Below are positions 6,862-14,518 of a stretch of DNA of 14,518 bases, piece after piece. Within the stretch, counting starts at the first letter, position 1. Every line of letters begins with the position of its first letter. The position numbers and the translations under genes were made by a program. Source of the stretch: Octadecabacter sp. (GTDB taxonomy: Bacteria; Pseudomonadota; Alphaproteobacteria; Rhodobacterales; Rhodobacteraceae); assembly GCA_003533975.1 (NCBI GenBank), contig DQCL01000011.1, forward strand, positions 1 through 14,518. Reading direction: 5' to 3'. The notes beneath the pieces are model-generated. The model did no database searches and was not told where the DNA came from. It saw nothing but the letters and a program-made list of their open reading frames with translations.

Positions 6862-8454
6862 ATGCGCTATTTACCTTTAGCTTTCGTAATTTTCTTGATT
6901 CCGCTCGGCTTGCTGTTGGCGATCCCTGCGCCCTTTTGGGGCGGAGCAATATCTGGCCTTGCTTTGCTTTTGTCGCTCGTAGGGGGCTACGATCTATTTC
7001 AAAACAAAAGCGCAGTTCTAAAAAACTACCCCTTAGTGGCCCGATTGCGATTTCTGTTTGAGCATTTTCGCCCAGAAATCCGCCAATATTTCCTCGAAAG
7101 CGATCACGAGGAAACGCCCTTTTCTCGCGAACAACGTGCGCTGGTTTACCGGCGCGCGAAGGGCATGGAAGGCTTGCGGCCTTTTGGAACTTTGCGAAAC
7201 GTTAACGAAGTCGGGCATGAGTGGATCAACCATTCTGTTGCGCCGCAACACTTGCCGGATGTGCCATTCACGGTCGTGTTTGGAGGGCCCGATTGTAAGA
7301 AGCCGTACTCGGGGTCGGTAATGAACATCTCGGGAATGTCCTATGGTGCTTTGTCTCCGAACGCGATCGAGGCCTTGAACCAAGGTGCGAAAACCGGGGG
7401 GTTCGCCCATACAACCGGCGAAGGATCTATCTCAAAATTCCACCGCAAGCATGGTGGAGATTTGATCTGGCAGATTGGCAGCGGTTACTTTGGATGCCGG
7501 ACAACAGACGGTCAATTTGATCCCGTGAAATTCACTGAGACGTCGGCGGATGATCAAGTGAAGATGATCGAAATCAAATTGTCCCAAGGCGCAAAACCTG
7601 GCCACGGTGGTATTTTGCTTGGCGCTAAAGTCACGTCAGAAATCGCAGCGGCGCGAGGGGTTGAAGTCGGGGTCGATTGCGTCAGCCCAAGCGCGCATAG
7701 TGTCTTCTCAACGCCGTTGGAGCTCTGCGCCTTTATCGCAAAACTGCGCGACCTTTCTGGTGGGAAGCCAATCGGATTCAAATTGTGTGTCGGTCATCCG
7801 TGGGAATGGTTCGCGATTGCGAAGGCGATCAAGGAAAGTGGGATCAGTCCAGATTTCATAACGGTTGATGGCGCTGAGGGCGGGACAGGTGCGGCGCCGG
7901 TCGAATTTGCTGATCACAAAGGCGCGCCGTTGCGCGAAGGGCTGATGCTGGTACACAATACGCTTGTTGGCCTCGGCATCCGCGAAGATGTTAAGATCAT
8001 CGCGTCCGGTAAATTGATCAGCGCCTTCGATATGTGTCGCGTTTTCGCCCTCGGCGCAGACAGTTGCAACGTCGCGCGTGGGTTTATGTTTGCACTCGGC
8101 TGCATTCAGGCACAGGCGTGTCACACAGGTAAGTGCCCGACCGGCGTGACGACACAAGATCCGGGTCGCTACAAGGCTCTCGTGGTTCCAGACAAAGGTG
8201 CGCGCGTTTCTAGCTTCCACAAAAATACTATGATCGCGCTGCGCGAAGCGGTTTCGTCTTCAGGACTTTCCCATCCAAACGAATTCACGCCCCATCATTT
8301 GATGATCCGAATAAACAGCCGCGAGGCGAGATCCGCGGCCAGCCAATACTTGTGGTTGGAAAAGGGTGATCTGCAAGCTGATGAAACCCGGCATCCTGCG
8401 TTTACCAAGTACTGGGACCGTGCGCAGTCCGGATCTTTTTCCAGCGTTGTTTGA
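6862..8454 (+). CDS. FMN-binding glutamate-synthase-domain protein, membrane anchored
   Basis: This 530-residue protein carries the FMN-binding (alpha/beta barrel) domain of glutamate synthase large subunit (Pfam Glu_synthase type) at about residues 145-480. It lacks both the N-terminal glutaminase domain and the C-terminal GXGXG domain. Visible motifs: NISGMSYGALSPNAI (from about 155), GAKPGHGG, VDGAEGGTGAAP (335-346) and the 3Fe-4S cysteines Cys414, Cys420 and Cys425 in C-x5-C-x4-C (CHTGKCPTGV), as in GltB. Two hydrophobic helices (about 4-21 and 24-42) would anchor it in the inner membrane, with the catalytic part likely cytoplasmic. Without its own glutaminase it may use ammonia or another amine, or do other FMN chemistry; the true reaction is unknown for these stand-alone proteins. 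AGGAG six bases before the ATG supports the start. It is monocistronic and converges on agcS. Confidence 0.88.
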   Translation: MRYLPLAFVIFLIPLGLLLAIPAPFWGGAISGLALLLSLVGGYDLFQNKSAVLKNYPLVARLRFLFEHFRPEIRQYFLESDHEETPFSREQRALVYRRAKGMEGLRPFGTLRNVNEVGHEWINHSVAPQHLPDVPFTVVFGGPDCKKPYSGSVMNISGMSYGALSPNAIEALNQGAKTGGFAHTTGEGSISKFHRKHGGDLIWQIGSGYFGCRTTDGQFDPVKFTETSADDQVKMIEIKLSQGAKPGHGGILLGAKVTSEIAAARGVEVGVDCVSPSAHSVFSTPLELCAFIAKLRDLSGGKPIGFKLCVGHPWEWFAIAKAIKESGISPDFITVDGAEGGTGAAPVEFADHKGAPLREGLMLVHNTLVGLGIREDVKIIASGKLISAFDMCRVFALGADSCNVARGFMFALGCIQAQACHTGKCPTGVTTQDPGRYKALVVPDKGARVSSFHKNTMIALREAVSSSGLSHPNEFTPHHLMIRINSREARSAASQYLWLEKGDLQADETRHPAFTKYWDRAQSGSFSSVV

Positions 8455-8583
8455 ACCTGCGCAAAGTAAGCGTCATGGGGCCATCTGAATGAGTTTGGGG
8501 GGGCGAGGCAAGCGAAGAAGCCAATTCGACATAGTAGGGCTCGCTGTCTCGACACTCACCGGTGTTAGGTGCCTAGACCATAA

Positions 8584-8611
8584 AAAAGGCCGCCCCTAAG
8601 GGGCGGCCTTT
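8584..8611. terminator. Bidirectional intrinsic terminator
   Basis: GGCCGCCCC (8588-8596) and GGGGCGGCC (8600-8608) form a perfect 9-bp stem around TAA, extended by AAA/TTT to 12 bp. On the minus strand the stem leads into a TTTTTT run (A-run 8582-8587), giving a canonical terminator for agcS, which ends 24 bases away. On the plus strand TTTCTGCTTT follows, so it can also end the transcript of the 6862-8454 gene. It lies between convergent genes, as expected. Confidence 0.9.
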
Positions 8612-8631
8612 CTGCTTTATGTAGCACACTA

Positions 8632-10188
8632 CTAGTGTGTGAACTTCTTGATCTCGCCTGACTTTAGGCGGGCGCTGTAAGACACCAGCTCTGCGCGCAC
8701 GACCTTCATCAGGAAGTACAGACAGAAGATGTTAACGACAGCCATCGCAAAGATAGCAGCATCGGAGAAGTCGATGACAGGCCCGAGGCTGGCCGCCGCA
8801 CCGATCACGATGAAGATACAGAAGATGATCTTAAAGATCAGCTCAGTAGTCTTGCCTTCACCAAACAGGTACGTCCACGCTTTCAGGCCGTAGTAGGACC
8901 ATGAAATCATAGTGGAAAACGCGAACAGGATCACGGCAATCGCCAGTACGTAAGGGAACCAACTGATGGCTGACCCAAAGGCTGCGGATGTCAAAGCCAC
9001 ACCGCCGTTACCGTCTACCGTCGCAATGGCAGAACCAGCTTCGTTCAGCATGTAATTGCCTGTGCTTTGATCGATCATCAATTGACCGGAGATCGTGATG
9101 ACCAACGCAGTCATCGTACAGATGACAACCGTATCAATCAGAGGCTCAAGCAAAGACACGAAGCCTTCGGTGATTGGTTCTTTGGTTTTCACCGCAGAGT
9201 GGGCAATCGCCGCAGACCCGACACCGGCTTCGTTCGAGAACGCCGCCCGTTTGAAACCTTGGATCAACGCACCAACCATACCGCCTGCAACGCCAAGACC
9301 CGTGAAGGCACCCGCGAAGATTTGGCCAAAAGCCCAGCCGATCATGTTGTAGTTCACAATAAGAACGATCAACGCCGCGCCCACATAGAGGATGCCCATG
9401 AATGGAACGACCTTTTCTGTGACACGTGCGATGGACTTGATCCCACCTACGATGACTGCAAAAACAACCGCTGCAAAGATTAGCCCTGTAATCCAACCCG
9501 GGAAGTCGCCCGTGATTTGTGTGATTTGAGCGTGTGCTTGGTTGGCTTGGAACATGTTCCCTCCACCCAAAGCGCCCAAGATACAGAAGATCGAGAACAC
9601 CACAGCAAGGATCTTACCGCCCGGCAAGCCGAGTTCGTCAAAGCCTTTTGAGATGTAATACATCGGGCCACCAGACACAGTGCCGTCTGGGTATTCGTTG
9701 CGATACTTCACGCCCAACGTACATTCAGTAAACTTGGATGCCATGCCTAAAAGACCCGCAAGGATCATCCAGAACGTGGCGCCAGGTCCACCGATACCAA
9801 CTGCAACAGCAACACCCGCGATATTACCAAGTCCGACGGTTCCGGACAGCGCAGTGGCAAGCGCCTGGAAGTGGCTGACCTCGCCTGCGTCATTTGGGTC
9901 GGAATAATCGCCCTTTACCAGTGAAATTGCATGGCCAAAAAAGCGAAACTGAACAAGAGCAAAGTAAATCGTAAAGACCGATGCGCCGATGACCAGCCAC
10001 ATCACAATCCACGGAAACGATGTACCGGGGATGGGTGCGAAAATCGCGCTGACAAACCAGCCAGTCGCGCCGGCAAATGCCGAATTCACTTTTTCATCTA
10101 GTGTCATAGCTGCTTCTTGTGCCGAAGCAGGGACCGCAATCGCAAAGAATGCGGCCGCTGTGAGGAATAGTCTGTAAATGAAATTCAT
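8632..10188 (-). CDS. agcS: Sodium:alanine/glycine symporter (AgcS family)
   Basis: This is an inner-membrane symporter of the alanine or glycine:cation symporter family (AGCS, APC superfamily), importing small neutral amino acids with Na+. At 518 residues it is somewhat longer than the typical 450-490, because of an N-terminal signal-peptide-like segment (1-23, cut predicted after ASA) placed before the first helix. Family landmarks are clear: ALSGTVGLGNIAGVAVAVG (113-131), GGPMYYI (173-179), GGGNMFQANQ (208-217) and RAAFSNEAGVGSAAIAHSA (314-332). About ten or eleven membrane helices are visible. AGGAG lies 7 bases before the ATG and abuts the usp stop codon, so the gene is probably co-translated with usp, only 11 bases upstream. 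Transcription ends at the strong hairpin at 8584-8611. Alanine versus glycine specificity cannot be told. Confidence 0.93.
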   Translation of the reverse strand: MNFIYRLFLTAAAFFAIAVPASAQEAAMTLDEKVNSAFAGATGWFVSAIFAPIPGTSFPWIVMWLVIGASVFTIYFALVQFRFFGHAISLVKGDYSDPNDAGEVSHFQALATALSGTVGLGNIAGVAVAVGIGGPGATFWMILAGLLGMASKFTECTLGVKYRNEYPDGTVSGGPMYYISKGFDELGLPGGKILAVVFSIFCILGALGGGNMFQANQAHAQITQITGDFPGWITGLIFAAVVFAVIVGGIKSIARVTEKVVPFMGILYVGAALIVLIVNYNMIGWAFGQIFAGAFTGLGVAGGMVGALIQGFKRAAFSNEAGVGSAAIAHSAVKTKEPITEGFVSLLEPLIDTVVICTMTALVITISGQLMIDQSTGNYMLNEAGSAIATVDGNGGVALTSAAFGSAISWFPYVLAIAVILFAFSTMISWSYYGLKAWTYLFGEGKTTELIFKIIFCIFIVIGAAASLGPVIDFSDAAIFAMAVVNIFCLYFLMKVVRAELVSYSARLKSGEIKKFTH

Positions 10189-10199
10189 AGCGTTGCTCC

Positions 10200-10631
10200 T
10201 TATGCGACGACCGTGACAGGAACGCGGGCGTTCATCACGAGATTACCGGTTGAGCTGCCAAAGAGACGGGTCGTCAGACCGCCCGCACTTGAACGCGCTA
10301 CGATGATTTGGCTAGCGCCTTCCTCGTGCGCAATGTCGTCGATTGTGTCGGCGACGTCTCCGTGGCGTACAACTGCGCGAGCGTTTAGGCCCGCGTCCTT
10401 GAGTGATCCAATTGCCGGGTTCAGGACCCGTTCCATCGCGATTGAAATCTCTTCTTCGCGCCGCTTGTGACGTTGCGCATTTTCTTCCGCTGTTTGGAAG
10501 GAGAACGGCGACCATTCGATCACGTAGACAACGATTAATTCGCAGCTGTCCATACTGGCCGCCATGTTTTTGGCAAACTCTAGGGCTTTCTCCCCCGAGC
10601 TTTGTCCATCAAGGCCGATTACTAATTTCAT
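10200..10631 (-). CDS. Universal stress protein (UspA family)
   Basis: This is a single-domain universal stress protein of 143 residues, the normal size, with a Rossmann-like fold predicted to dimerise in the cytoplasm. It begins MKLVIGLDGQSSGEKALEFA, the usual first strand and helix, and ends with FGSSTGNLVMNARVPVTVVA, the usual last helix and strand. The ATP-binding signature G-x2-G-x9-G-(S/T) is degenerate: FGSS is kept, but the first glycines are replaced in VARSSAGGL and the loop is one residue short. Nucleotide binding is therefore uncertain. GAGGGA lies 8 bases before the ATG. The gene is first in a two-gene unit with agcS. Usp genes paired with transporters are known and are thought to tune them, but here that is inference. 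Confidence 0.88.
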   Translation of the reverse strand: MKLVIGLDGQSSGEKALEFAKNMAASMDSCELIVVYVIEWSPFSFQTAEENAQRHKRREEEISIAMERVLNPAIGSLKDAGLNARAVVRHGDVADTIDDIAHEEGASQIIVARSSAGGLTTRLFGSSTGNLVMNARVPVTVVA

Positions 10632-11214
10632 AGATCTGTCCCTCTTAAATTGTGCAACTGGCCGAAATTTTTGAGCGACCAGAAGCCTGTGTGAGCCAGC
10701 TTTTTTGCAGGCGCAACTTAAACGTTAAGGCATCAACAGCGTTTGGTCTACAAACAAGACTCGAGGCGCCGTCCCGGTCCCAGTTAAAGGGCTTTAACGA
10801 TGCTTGCCGATTGGATCCACGAGCGCCATCCCTGTACCGCCACATCACCAACCGGCAGATCGAGGATTTGATCGCGTCAAAGCTGGTGGCGTCAGACAGA
10901 TGACGCCAGAAATATAGGGAGTCGCTTACCGGACGAACCAAAGAAGCAACTTTATTCAATCTCAGGTGTTGAAGAGTTATCAATCTGAACGGTTTTTGGA
11001 AGAATACTTTGCAGCCAAAGCGCTGTTTCAGGTGAGGATTTGGCCAGTAAAGAAGGTAAGCGCACGTGTAGTGCGTTGAAATTAATATTTTTTACTGAAT
11101 CTTCCCAACGCGAACGCTTTTCTTCTCGATACAATTTTCCGAAACGGGTTTTCTTGGAATAACGCCGCTGAACCCAATGGTGGCCAATGTAATCGACAGT
11201 GGGAGCCAATAAAA
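10632..11214. other. Intergenic region between usp and the hydrogenase operon
   Basis: This 583-base gap lies between divergent usp (minus) and hupS (plus) and must hold their promoters. No frame is convincing: minus-strand frames at 10645-10983 and 10952-11209 resemble no family I know, and the second starts with TTG without a ribosome binding site. A plus frame ending at TGA 10901 encodes a helix-like stretch (YRHITNRQIEDLIASKLV) that could be the tail of a decayed gene. Structure includes a perfect dyad at 10887-10908, CGCAC/GTGCG at 11061-11075, CTTTG/CAAAG at 11007-11020, and an A+T-rich patch near 11076-11100 that is a plausible promoter zone. The hupS ribosome binding site is GGGAG at 11201-11205. 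Confidence 0.6.
10887..10908. repeat. Perfect 8-bp inverted repeat (possible operator)
   Basis: TGGCGTCA (10887-10894) and TGACGCCA (10901-10908) are exact reverse complements separated by GACAGA. The centre is about 317 bases before the hupS start and 266 bases before the usp start. No U-run follows on either strand, so an operator for a dimeric regulator is more likely than a terminator. I do not recognise the motif as a known site. Confidence 0.4.
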
Positions 11215-12291
11215 ATGCATGAGACTTTTTACGATGTTATGCGCAGGCAAGGGATTACCCGCCGCAGTTTCCTGAAATACTGTAGCCTGGCCGCGGGGGC
11301 TTTGGGGCTAAGCCCAGCATTCGCACCGAAAATCGCCCATGCCATGGAAACCAAGCCGCGTATTCCGGTGCTTTGGTTGCACGGTCTGGAATGCACTTGC
11401 TGCTCGGAGAGCTTCATCCGCTCTGCCCATCCGCTTGCCAAAGACGTTATCCTGTCGATGATCTCGCTTGATTATGACGACACGCTCATGGCCGCCGCTG
11501 GCGAGCAGGCCGAAGCGATCATCGAAGAGACGATCGAGAAATACGATGGCAACTACATTCTGGCTGTTGAGGGCAACGCGCCGCTTGATGAAGATGGCAT
11601 GTATTGCATCATCGGTGGTAAGCCGTTTGTTGAGCAGCTGAAGCATGCTGCAGAACATGCCCGAGCGATTATCAGCTGGGGCTCGTGCGCCTCATGGGGC
11701 TGCGTTCAGGCTGCGCGCCCAAACCCGACACGCGCCACGCCGACCCACAACGTTCCGGGATTGGCAGACAAGCCGATCATCAAGGTGCCGGGCTGCCCGC
11801 CAATTTCGGAAGTTATGACAGCTGTGATCACCTACATGCTGACGTTTGAACAACTGCCGTCGCTGGACAATCAGGGTCGACCAAAAATGTTCTACTCCCA
11901 GCGTATCCACGACAAATGCTACCGTCGGCCACACTTTGATGCTGGGCAGTTCGTCGAGAGCTTTGACGATGAAGGCGCGCGCCGTGGTTATTGCCTATAC
12001 AAGGTCGGTTGCAAAGGGCCGACGACCTATAACGCCTGTTCGACTGTGCGTTGGAATGGCGGATTGTCCTTCCCAATTCAGGCTGGTCACCCCTGTATCG
12101 GTTGCTCGGAAGACGGGTTCTGGGACAAGGGCGGGTTCTATGAACGCCTTTCGGATGTCAGAGGATTTGGCATCGAAGCAAATGCAGACGAAATCGGAAA
12201 AGTTGCCGCTGCGGTCGTTGGTGGCGCAGCCGCAATCCACGCCGGTGTGAGCGTCGTGAAACAGATCACCTCGAAGGGAGATGACGCATAA
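11215..12291 (+). CDS. hupS: Uptake [NiFe] hydrogenase small subunit, six-cysteine O2-tolerant type
   Basis: This is the iron-sulfur subunit of a membrane-bound uptake [NiFe] hydrogenase, passing electrons from the active site in HupL to cytochrome b. It has 358 residues. A Tat signal (TRRSFLK, residues 15-21) is probably cut after Ala43 (AHA). The proximal cluster site has Cys60, Cys62 and Cys63 (ECTCCSE), Cys158 and Cys163 (GSCASWGC) and Cys194 (VPGCPP). Mature positions 17, 19, 20, 115 and 120 match E. coli Hyd-1, so this is the six-cysteine [4Fe-3S] site of oxygen-tolerant enzymes; standard enzymes have Gly at 19 and 120. Distal ligands are His232, Cys235, Cys260 and Cys266; medial 3Fe-4S ligands are Cys275, Cys294 and Cys297. 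A C-terminal hydrophobic helix (about 328-348) anchors it. GGGAG precedes the ATG by 9 bases. The TAA overlaps the hupL ATG by one base. It is equivalent to HyaA/HoxK. Confidence 0.97.
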   Translation: MHETFYDVMRRQGITRRSFLKYCSLAAGALGLSPAFAPKIAHAMETKPRIPVLWLHGLECTCCSESFIRSAHPLAKDVILSMISLDYDDTLMAAAGEQAEAIIEETIEKYDGNYILAVEGNAPLDEDGMYCIIGGKPFVEQLKHAAEHARAIISWGSCASWGCVQAARPNPTRATPTHNVPGLADKPIIKVPGCPPISEVMTAVITYMLTFEQLPSLDNQGRPKMFYSQRIHDKCYRRPHFDAGQFVESFDDEGARRGYCLYKVGCKGPTTYNACSTVRWNGGLSFPIQAGHPCIGCSEDGFWDKGGFYERLSDVRGFGIEANADEIGKVAAAVVGGAAAIHAGVSVVKQITSKGDDA

Positions 12292-14090
12292 TGGTTACGC
12301 TAACGACACCCAATGGTTACGAGCTTGATAGCAGTGGCCGCCGTATTGTGGTTGATCCGGTCACTCGGATCGAAGGCCATATGCGCTGCGAAGTGAACTT
12401 GGACGAAAACAATATAATCCGAAACGCGGTTTCCACCGGTACGATGTGGCGCGGGCTTGAAGTGATCCTAAAGGGGCGCGACCCACGCGATGCTTGGGCT
12501 TTTGTGCAGCGGATTTGTGGGGTTTGCACTGGGACACACGCGCTGACGTCTGTGCGTGCTGTTGAGGATGCGCTCAATATCGACATCCCCGAGAACGCCA
12601 ACTCAATCCGCAACATCATGCAGCTGAGCCTTCAGGTGCATGACCATCTTGTGCACTTTTATCACCTGCACGCGCTGGATTGGGTGAACCCGGTGAACGC
12701 TCTGCGGGCGGATCCTCGCGCAACGTCCGAGTTGCAGCAGAGAACCTCGCCACATCACCCAAAATCCTCACCTGGATATTTCCAGGACGTGCAGACGCGC
12801 ATCCGGAGATTTGTCGAAAGTGGGCAGTTGGGACCATTCAAGAATGGCTATTGGACCAATCCAGCATACCTTTTGCCGCCCGAAGCGGATTTGATGGCGG
12901 TCACGCACTATCTTGAAGCGTTGGATTTCCAAAAAGAAATCATGACCGTCCGGACGATTTTCGGCGGTAAGGACACGCACCCGAACTGGCTGGTTGGCGG
13001 GGTTCCCTGCGCGATCAACATGGATGGTGAAATGGCCGCTGGTGCTCCGATCAACATGGAGCGCCTGAACTATGTGCGCTCGGTGACCGAACGCGCGATT
13101 ACTTTCGTCAAGAACGTTTACATACCGGACGTGCTTGCTGTTGCTCAGTACTACAAGGGCTGGCTCTATGGCGGCGGTTTGTCGAGCAAGAACGTGATGA
13201 GTTACGGCGACATCCCTGATCGTGCGAATGATTATTCTGCTGGCAATCTGTTGATGCCACGCGGCGCGATCATCAATGGGAACTTGTCTGAAGTTCACCC
13301 GATCGACCTGCGTGATCCAAACGAGATTCAGGAATTCGTGCCGCACTCATGGTACAAATACGCGGATGAGGCCGTCGGATTGCACCCATGGGATGGTGTC
13401 ACCGAGGCCAACTTCGAGCTCGGCCCGAACCTTATTGGCTCGAAGACCAACATCCAACAGATTGATGAAGGTGGTAAATACTCGTGGATCAAGGCGCCGC
13501 GCTGGAAAGGCCACGCGATGGAGGTCGGTCCGCTGGCCCGCTACATCATCGGCTTTGCGCAAGGTCATGAGCAGATCACCGACCAGATCAATGGCGTGCT
13601 GAGTGCGCTGGATGTTCCTGTTGACGCGCTATTCTCAACGCTTGGCCGCACCGCGGCTCGTGCGCTTGAGGCGGAATGGGCGGCTGAACAGCAGCTCTAC
13701 TTCCTCGACAAGTTGATCGCCAACATCAAGAACGGCGACACCGCGACGGCGAATACCACGAGCTTCGATCCCTCTACATGGCCTTCCGAAGTGCAGGGTG
13801 TCGGCTTTACCGAGGCACCACGCGGCGCGCTGGGGCATTGGTTGAAGATCAAGGACACCAAGATCGAGAACTACCAATGTGTCGTGCCAACGACCTGGAA
13901 TGGATCGCCGCGCGACAACGAGGGCAATATCGGTGCGTTCGAGGCTTCGCTGATGAACACATTCGTCGAGGTCCCCGAAGAGCCAGTCGAAATTCTGCGC
14001 ACATTGCACAGCTTTGACCCATGTCTGGCCTGTTCGACCCACGTGATGTCTGAAGACGGAGAAGAGCTGGCTGACGTAAAAGTCCGCTAA
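12291..14090 (+). CDS. hupL: Uptake [NiFe] hydrogenase large subunit
   Basis: This is the catalytic subunit that oxidises H2 at a Ni-Fe(CN)2CO centre. Its 599 residues are the usual length. The N-terminal L1 motif is intact: Glu28 in RIEGH, then [15 protein letters not shown] and [10 protein letters not shown], with nickel ligands Cys76 and Cys79. The C-terminal L2 motif DPCLACSTH provides Cys578 and Cys581, followed after His584 by a 15-residue tail that a HupD-type protease should remove once nickel is inserted. The middle ([38 protein letters not shown]) matches HyaB/HoxG of membrane-bound enzymes. It has no signal peptide and would be exported folded with Tat-tagged HupS. It overlaps hupS by one base, with GAAGGGAG as ribosome binding site. 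Maturation genes (hupD, hyp) are not in this window and probably lie downstream. Confidence 0.97.
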   Translation: MVTLTTPNGYELDSSGRRIVVDPVTRIEGHMRCEVNLDENNIIRNAVSTGTMWRGLEVILKGRDPRDAWAFVQRICGVCTGTHALTSVRAVEDALNIDIPENANSIRNIMQLSLQVHDHLVHFYHLHALDWVNPVNALRADPRATSELQQRTSPHHPKSSPGYFQDVQTRIRRFVESGQLGPFKNGYWTNPAYLLPPEADLMAVTHYLEALDFQKEIMTVRTIFGGKDTHPNWLVGGVPCAINMDGEMAAGAPINMERLNYVRSVTERAITFVKNVYIPDVLAVAQYYKGWLYGGGLSSKNVMSYGDIPDRANDYSAGNLLMPRGAIINGNLSEVHPIDLRDPNEIQEFVPHSWYKYADEAVGLHPWDGVTEANFELGPNLIGSKTNIQQIDEGGKYSWIKAPRWKGHAMEVGPLARYIIGFAQGHEQITDQINGVLSALDVPVDALFSTLGRTAARALEAEWAAEQQLYFLDKLIANIKNGDTATANTTSFDPSTWPSEVQGVGFTEAPRGALGHWLKIKDTKIENYQCVVPTTWNGSPRDNEGNIGAFEASLMNTFVEVPEEPVEILRTLHSFDPCLACSTHVMSEDGEELADVKVR

Positions 14091-14092
14091 CT

Positions 14093-14100
14093 AAGGAGGT
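14093..14100 (+). promoter_or_regulatory. Strong Shine-Dalgarno sequence before hupC
   Basis: AAGGAGGT, a near-perfect anti-16S match, starts 2 bases after the hupL stop codon and lies 5 bases before ATG 14106. It fixes the hupC start and suggests independent efficient initiation rather than only coupling to hupL. Confidence 0.85.
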
Positions 14101-14105
14101 GGCTC

Positions 14106-14518
14106 ATGAGCGATGTAGAAAAACATAAGGAAGAGGCGGTCTATGTCTATCAGGCCCCGATCCGGATTTGGCATTGGATCCAAGCATTCGCCATCTTAGC
14201 GCTTGCGGGAACCGGCTATCTGATCGGATCACCGCCGCCATCGGTCGGGGGTGAGGCCTATGATTACTACATTATGGGCTACATCCGCTGGATCCACTTC
14301 GTGGCGGCCTACGCCGTCGTCATCGGGTTCATCTTCAGGATCTACTGGGCGTTCGTCGGGAATTCCCATGCACGACAAATCTTCCTCCCACCAATCTGGA
14401 GCATGAAATGGTGGGGCGAAGTCTGGCACGAGATCAAATGGTACGCCATGATAGCCAAGGAGCCCAAGAAATACACGGGGCACAATCCGTTGGCGGTGCT
14501 GACGATGCATGTGATGTT
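14106..14518 (+). CDS. hupC: Hydrogenase b-type cytochrome subunit, cut by window end
   Basis: This is the first 137 codons of the di-heme cytochrome b that anchors HupSL to the inner membrane and passes electrons to quinone (HyaC/HupC/HoxZ family). The usual length is about 220-250 residues, so the last helices are missing. It begins with a short polar stretch, then YVYQAPIRIWHWIQAFAI with heme-ligand candidate His23 in helix 1, the typical GTGYLIGSPPPS after it, GYIRWIHFVAAY with His64 in helix 2, and FRIYWAFVGNSHAR, a hallmark of the family. The open frame runs to the right edge without a stop. It sits 15 bases after hupL in the same direction and completes the standard hupSLC order. Confidence 0.93.
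   Translation, partial: MSDVEKHKEEAVYVYQAPIRIWHWIQAFAILALAGTGYLIGSPPPSVGGEAYDYYIMGYIRWIHFVAAYAVVIGFIFRIYWAFVGNSHARQIFLPPIWSMKWWGEVWHEIKWYAMIAKEPKKYTGHNPLAVLTMHVM

Noticed and set aside
6593..6949. 118-codon minus-strand frame before the glutamate-synthase-like gene
   Set aside because: It overlaps the well supported start of the plus-strand gene and crosses several inverted repeats; no recognisable domain.
8625..8639. CACACTA-C-TAGTGTG palindrome over the agcS stop codon
   Set aside because: Real as a palindrome, but short and partly coding; the neighbouring 12-bp terminator stem explains termination without it.
10868..10880. TTGA-N5-TCAA resembling an FNR box
   Set aside because: FNR/FnrL sites need a 6-base spacer between TTGA and TCAA; here it is 5, and it lies about 340 bases from hupS.
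10645..10983. 112-codon minus-strand frame upstream of usp
   Set aside because: No family recognised and low-complexity basic composition; it overlaps the perfect dyad and the presumed usp promoter.
10952..11209. 85-codon minus-strand frame next to hupS
   Set aside because: Starts with TTG, lacks a ribosome binding site and covers the hupS promoter zone; kept only as a remote possibility.
1..14518. CRISPR arrays, tRNA/rRNA genes, insertion sequences
   Set aside because: No regularly spaced direct repeats, cloverleaf tRNA with CCA-type end, rRNA-like sequence or intact transposase was seen.

Overview
The window looks like chromosomal (or chromid) DNA of an alphaproteobacterium, most likely a marine Rhodobacteraceae (Roseobacter-group) bacterium. 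This is inferred from moderate-to-high G+C, the type of TRAP dicarboxylate-like transport locus, a stand-alone FMN-binding glutamate-synthase-domain protein, an AgcS symporter paired with a Usp protein, and a Hup-type [NiFe] hydrogenase. The species cannot be named from the sequence alone.

Left half (about 218-6463), all on the minus strand and read right to left: a two-component system (dctB-like sensor kinase overlapping a dctD-like regulator by ATGA), then a TRAP transporter operon (dctP binding protein, dctQ small permease, dctM large permease). The sensor probably detects a carboxylate-like ligand outside the membrane and the regulator probably controls the transporter. The regulator keeps the AAA+ ATPase motifs but lacks the GAFTGA segment that sigma-54 activators need. 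Strong hairpins lie just after dctD and just after dctP; the one after dctP has a U-run and looks like an attenuator that would keep QM expression below P. A further small hairpin may cover the dctP ribosome binding site.

Middle (6464-10631): a gene-free stretch with several inverted repeats lies between divergent dctB and a plus-strand gene for a membrane-anchored FMN/3Fe-4S glutamate-synthase-domain protein that has no amidotransferase domain. That gene converges on a minus-strand usp-agcS pair (universal stress protein, then sodium:alanine/glycine symporter), with a near-perfect bidirectional terminator between them.

Right part (11215-14518, plus strand): the start of an uptake [NiFe]-hydrogenase operon, hupS-hupL-hupC, with hupC cut by the window edge. 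HupS carries the extra cysteines of the six-cysteine proximal [4Fe-3S] cluster that marks oxygen-tolerant, membrane-bound (group 1d-type) enzymes. This suggests the organism can use H2 as an auxiliary electron donor under air. HupL would be exported with the Tat-targeted HupS and would pass electrons via cytochrome b HupC to quinone. The 583-base gap between usp and hupS holds at least one perfect dyad and no convincing gene.

I see no clearly unprecedented system. The most interesting points are the GAFTGA-less regulator with its RNA-structured transporter operon, the oxygen-tolerant hydrogenase signature, and the hairpin-rich leader of the glutamate-synthase-like gene.
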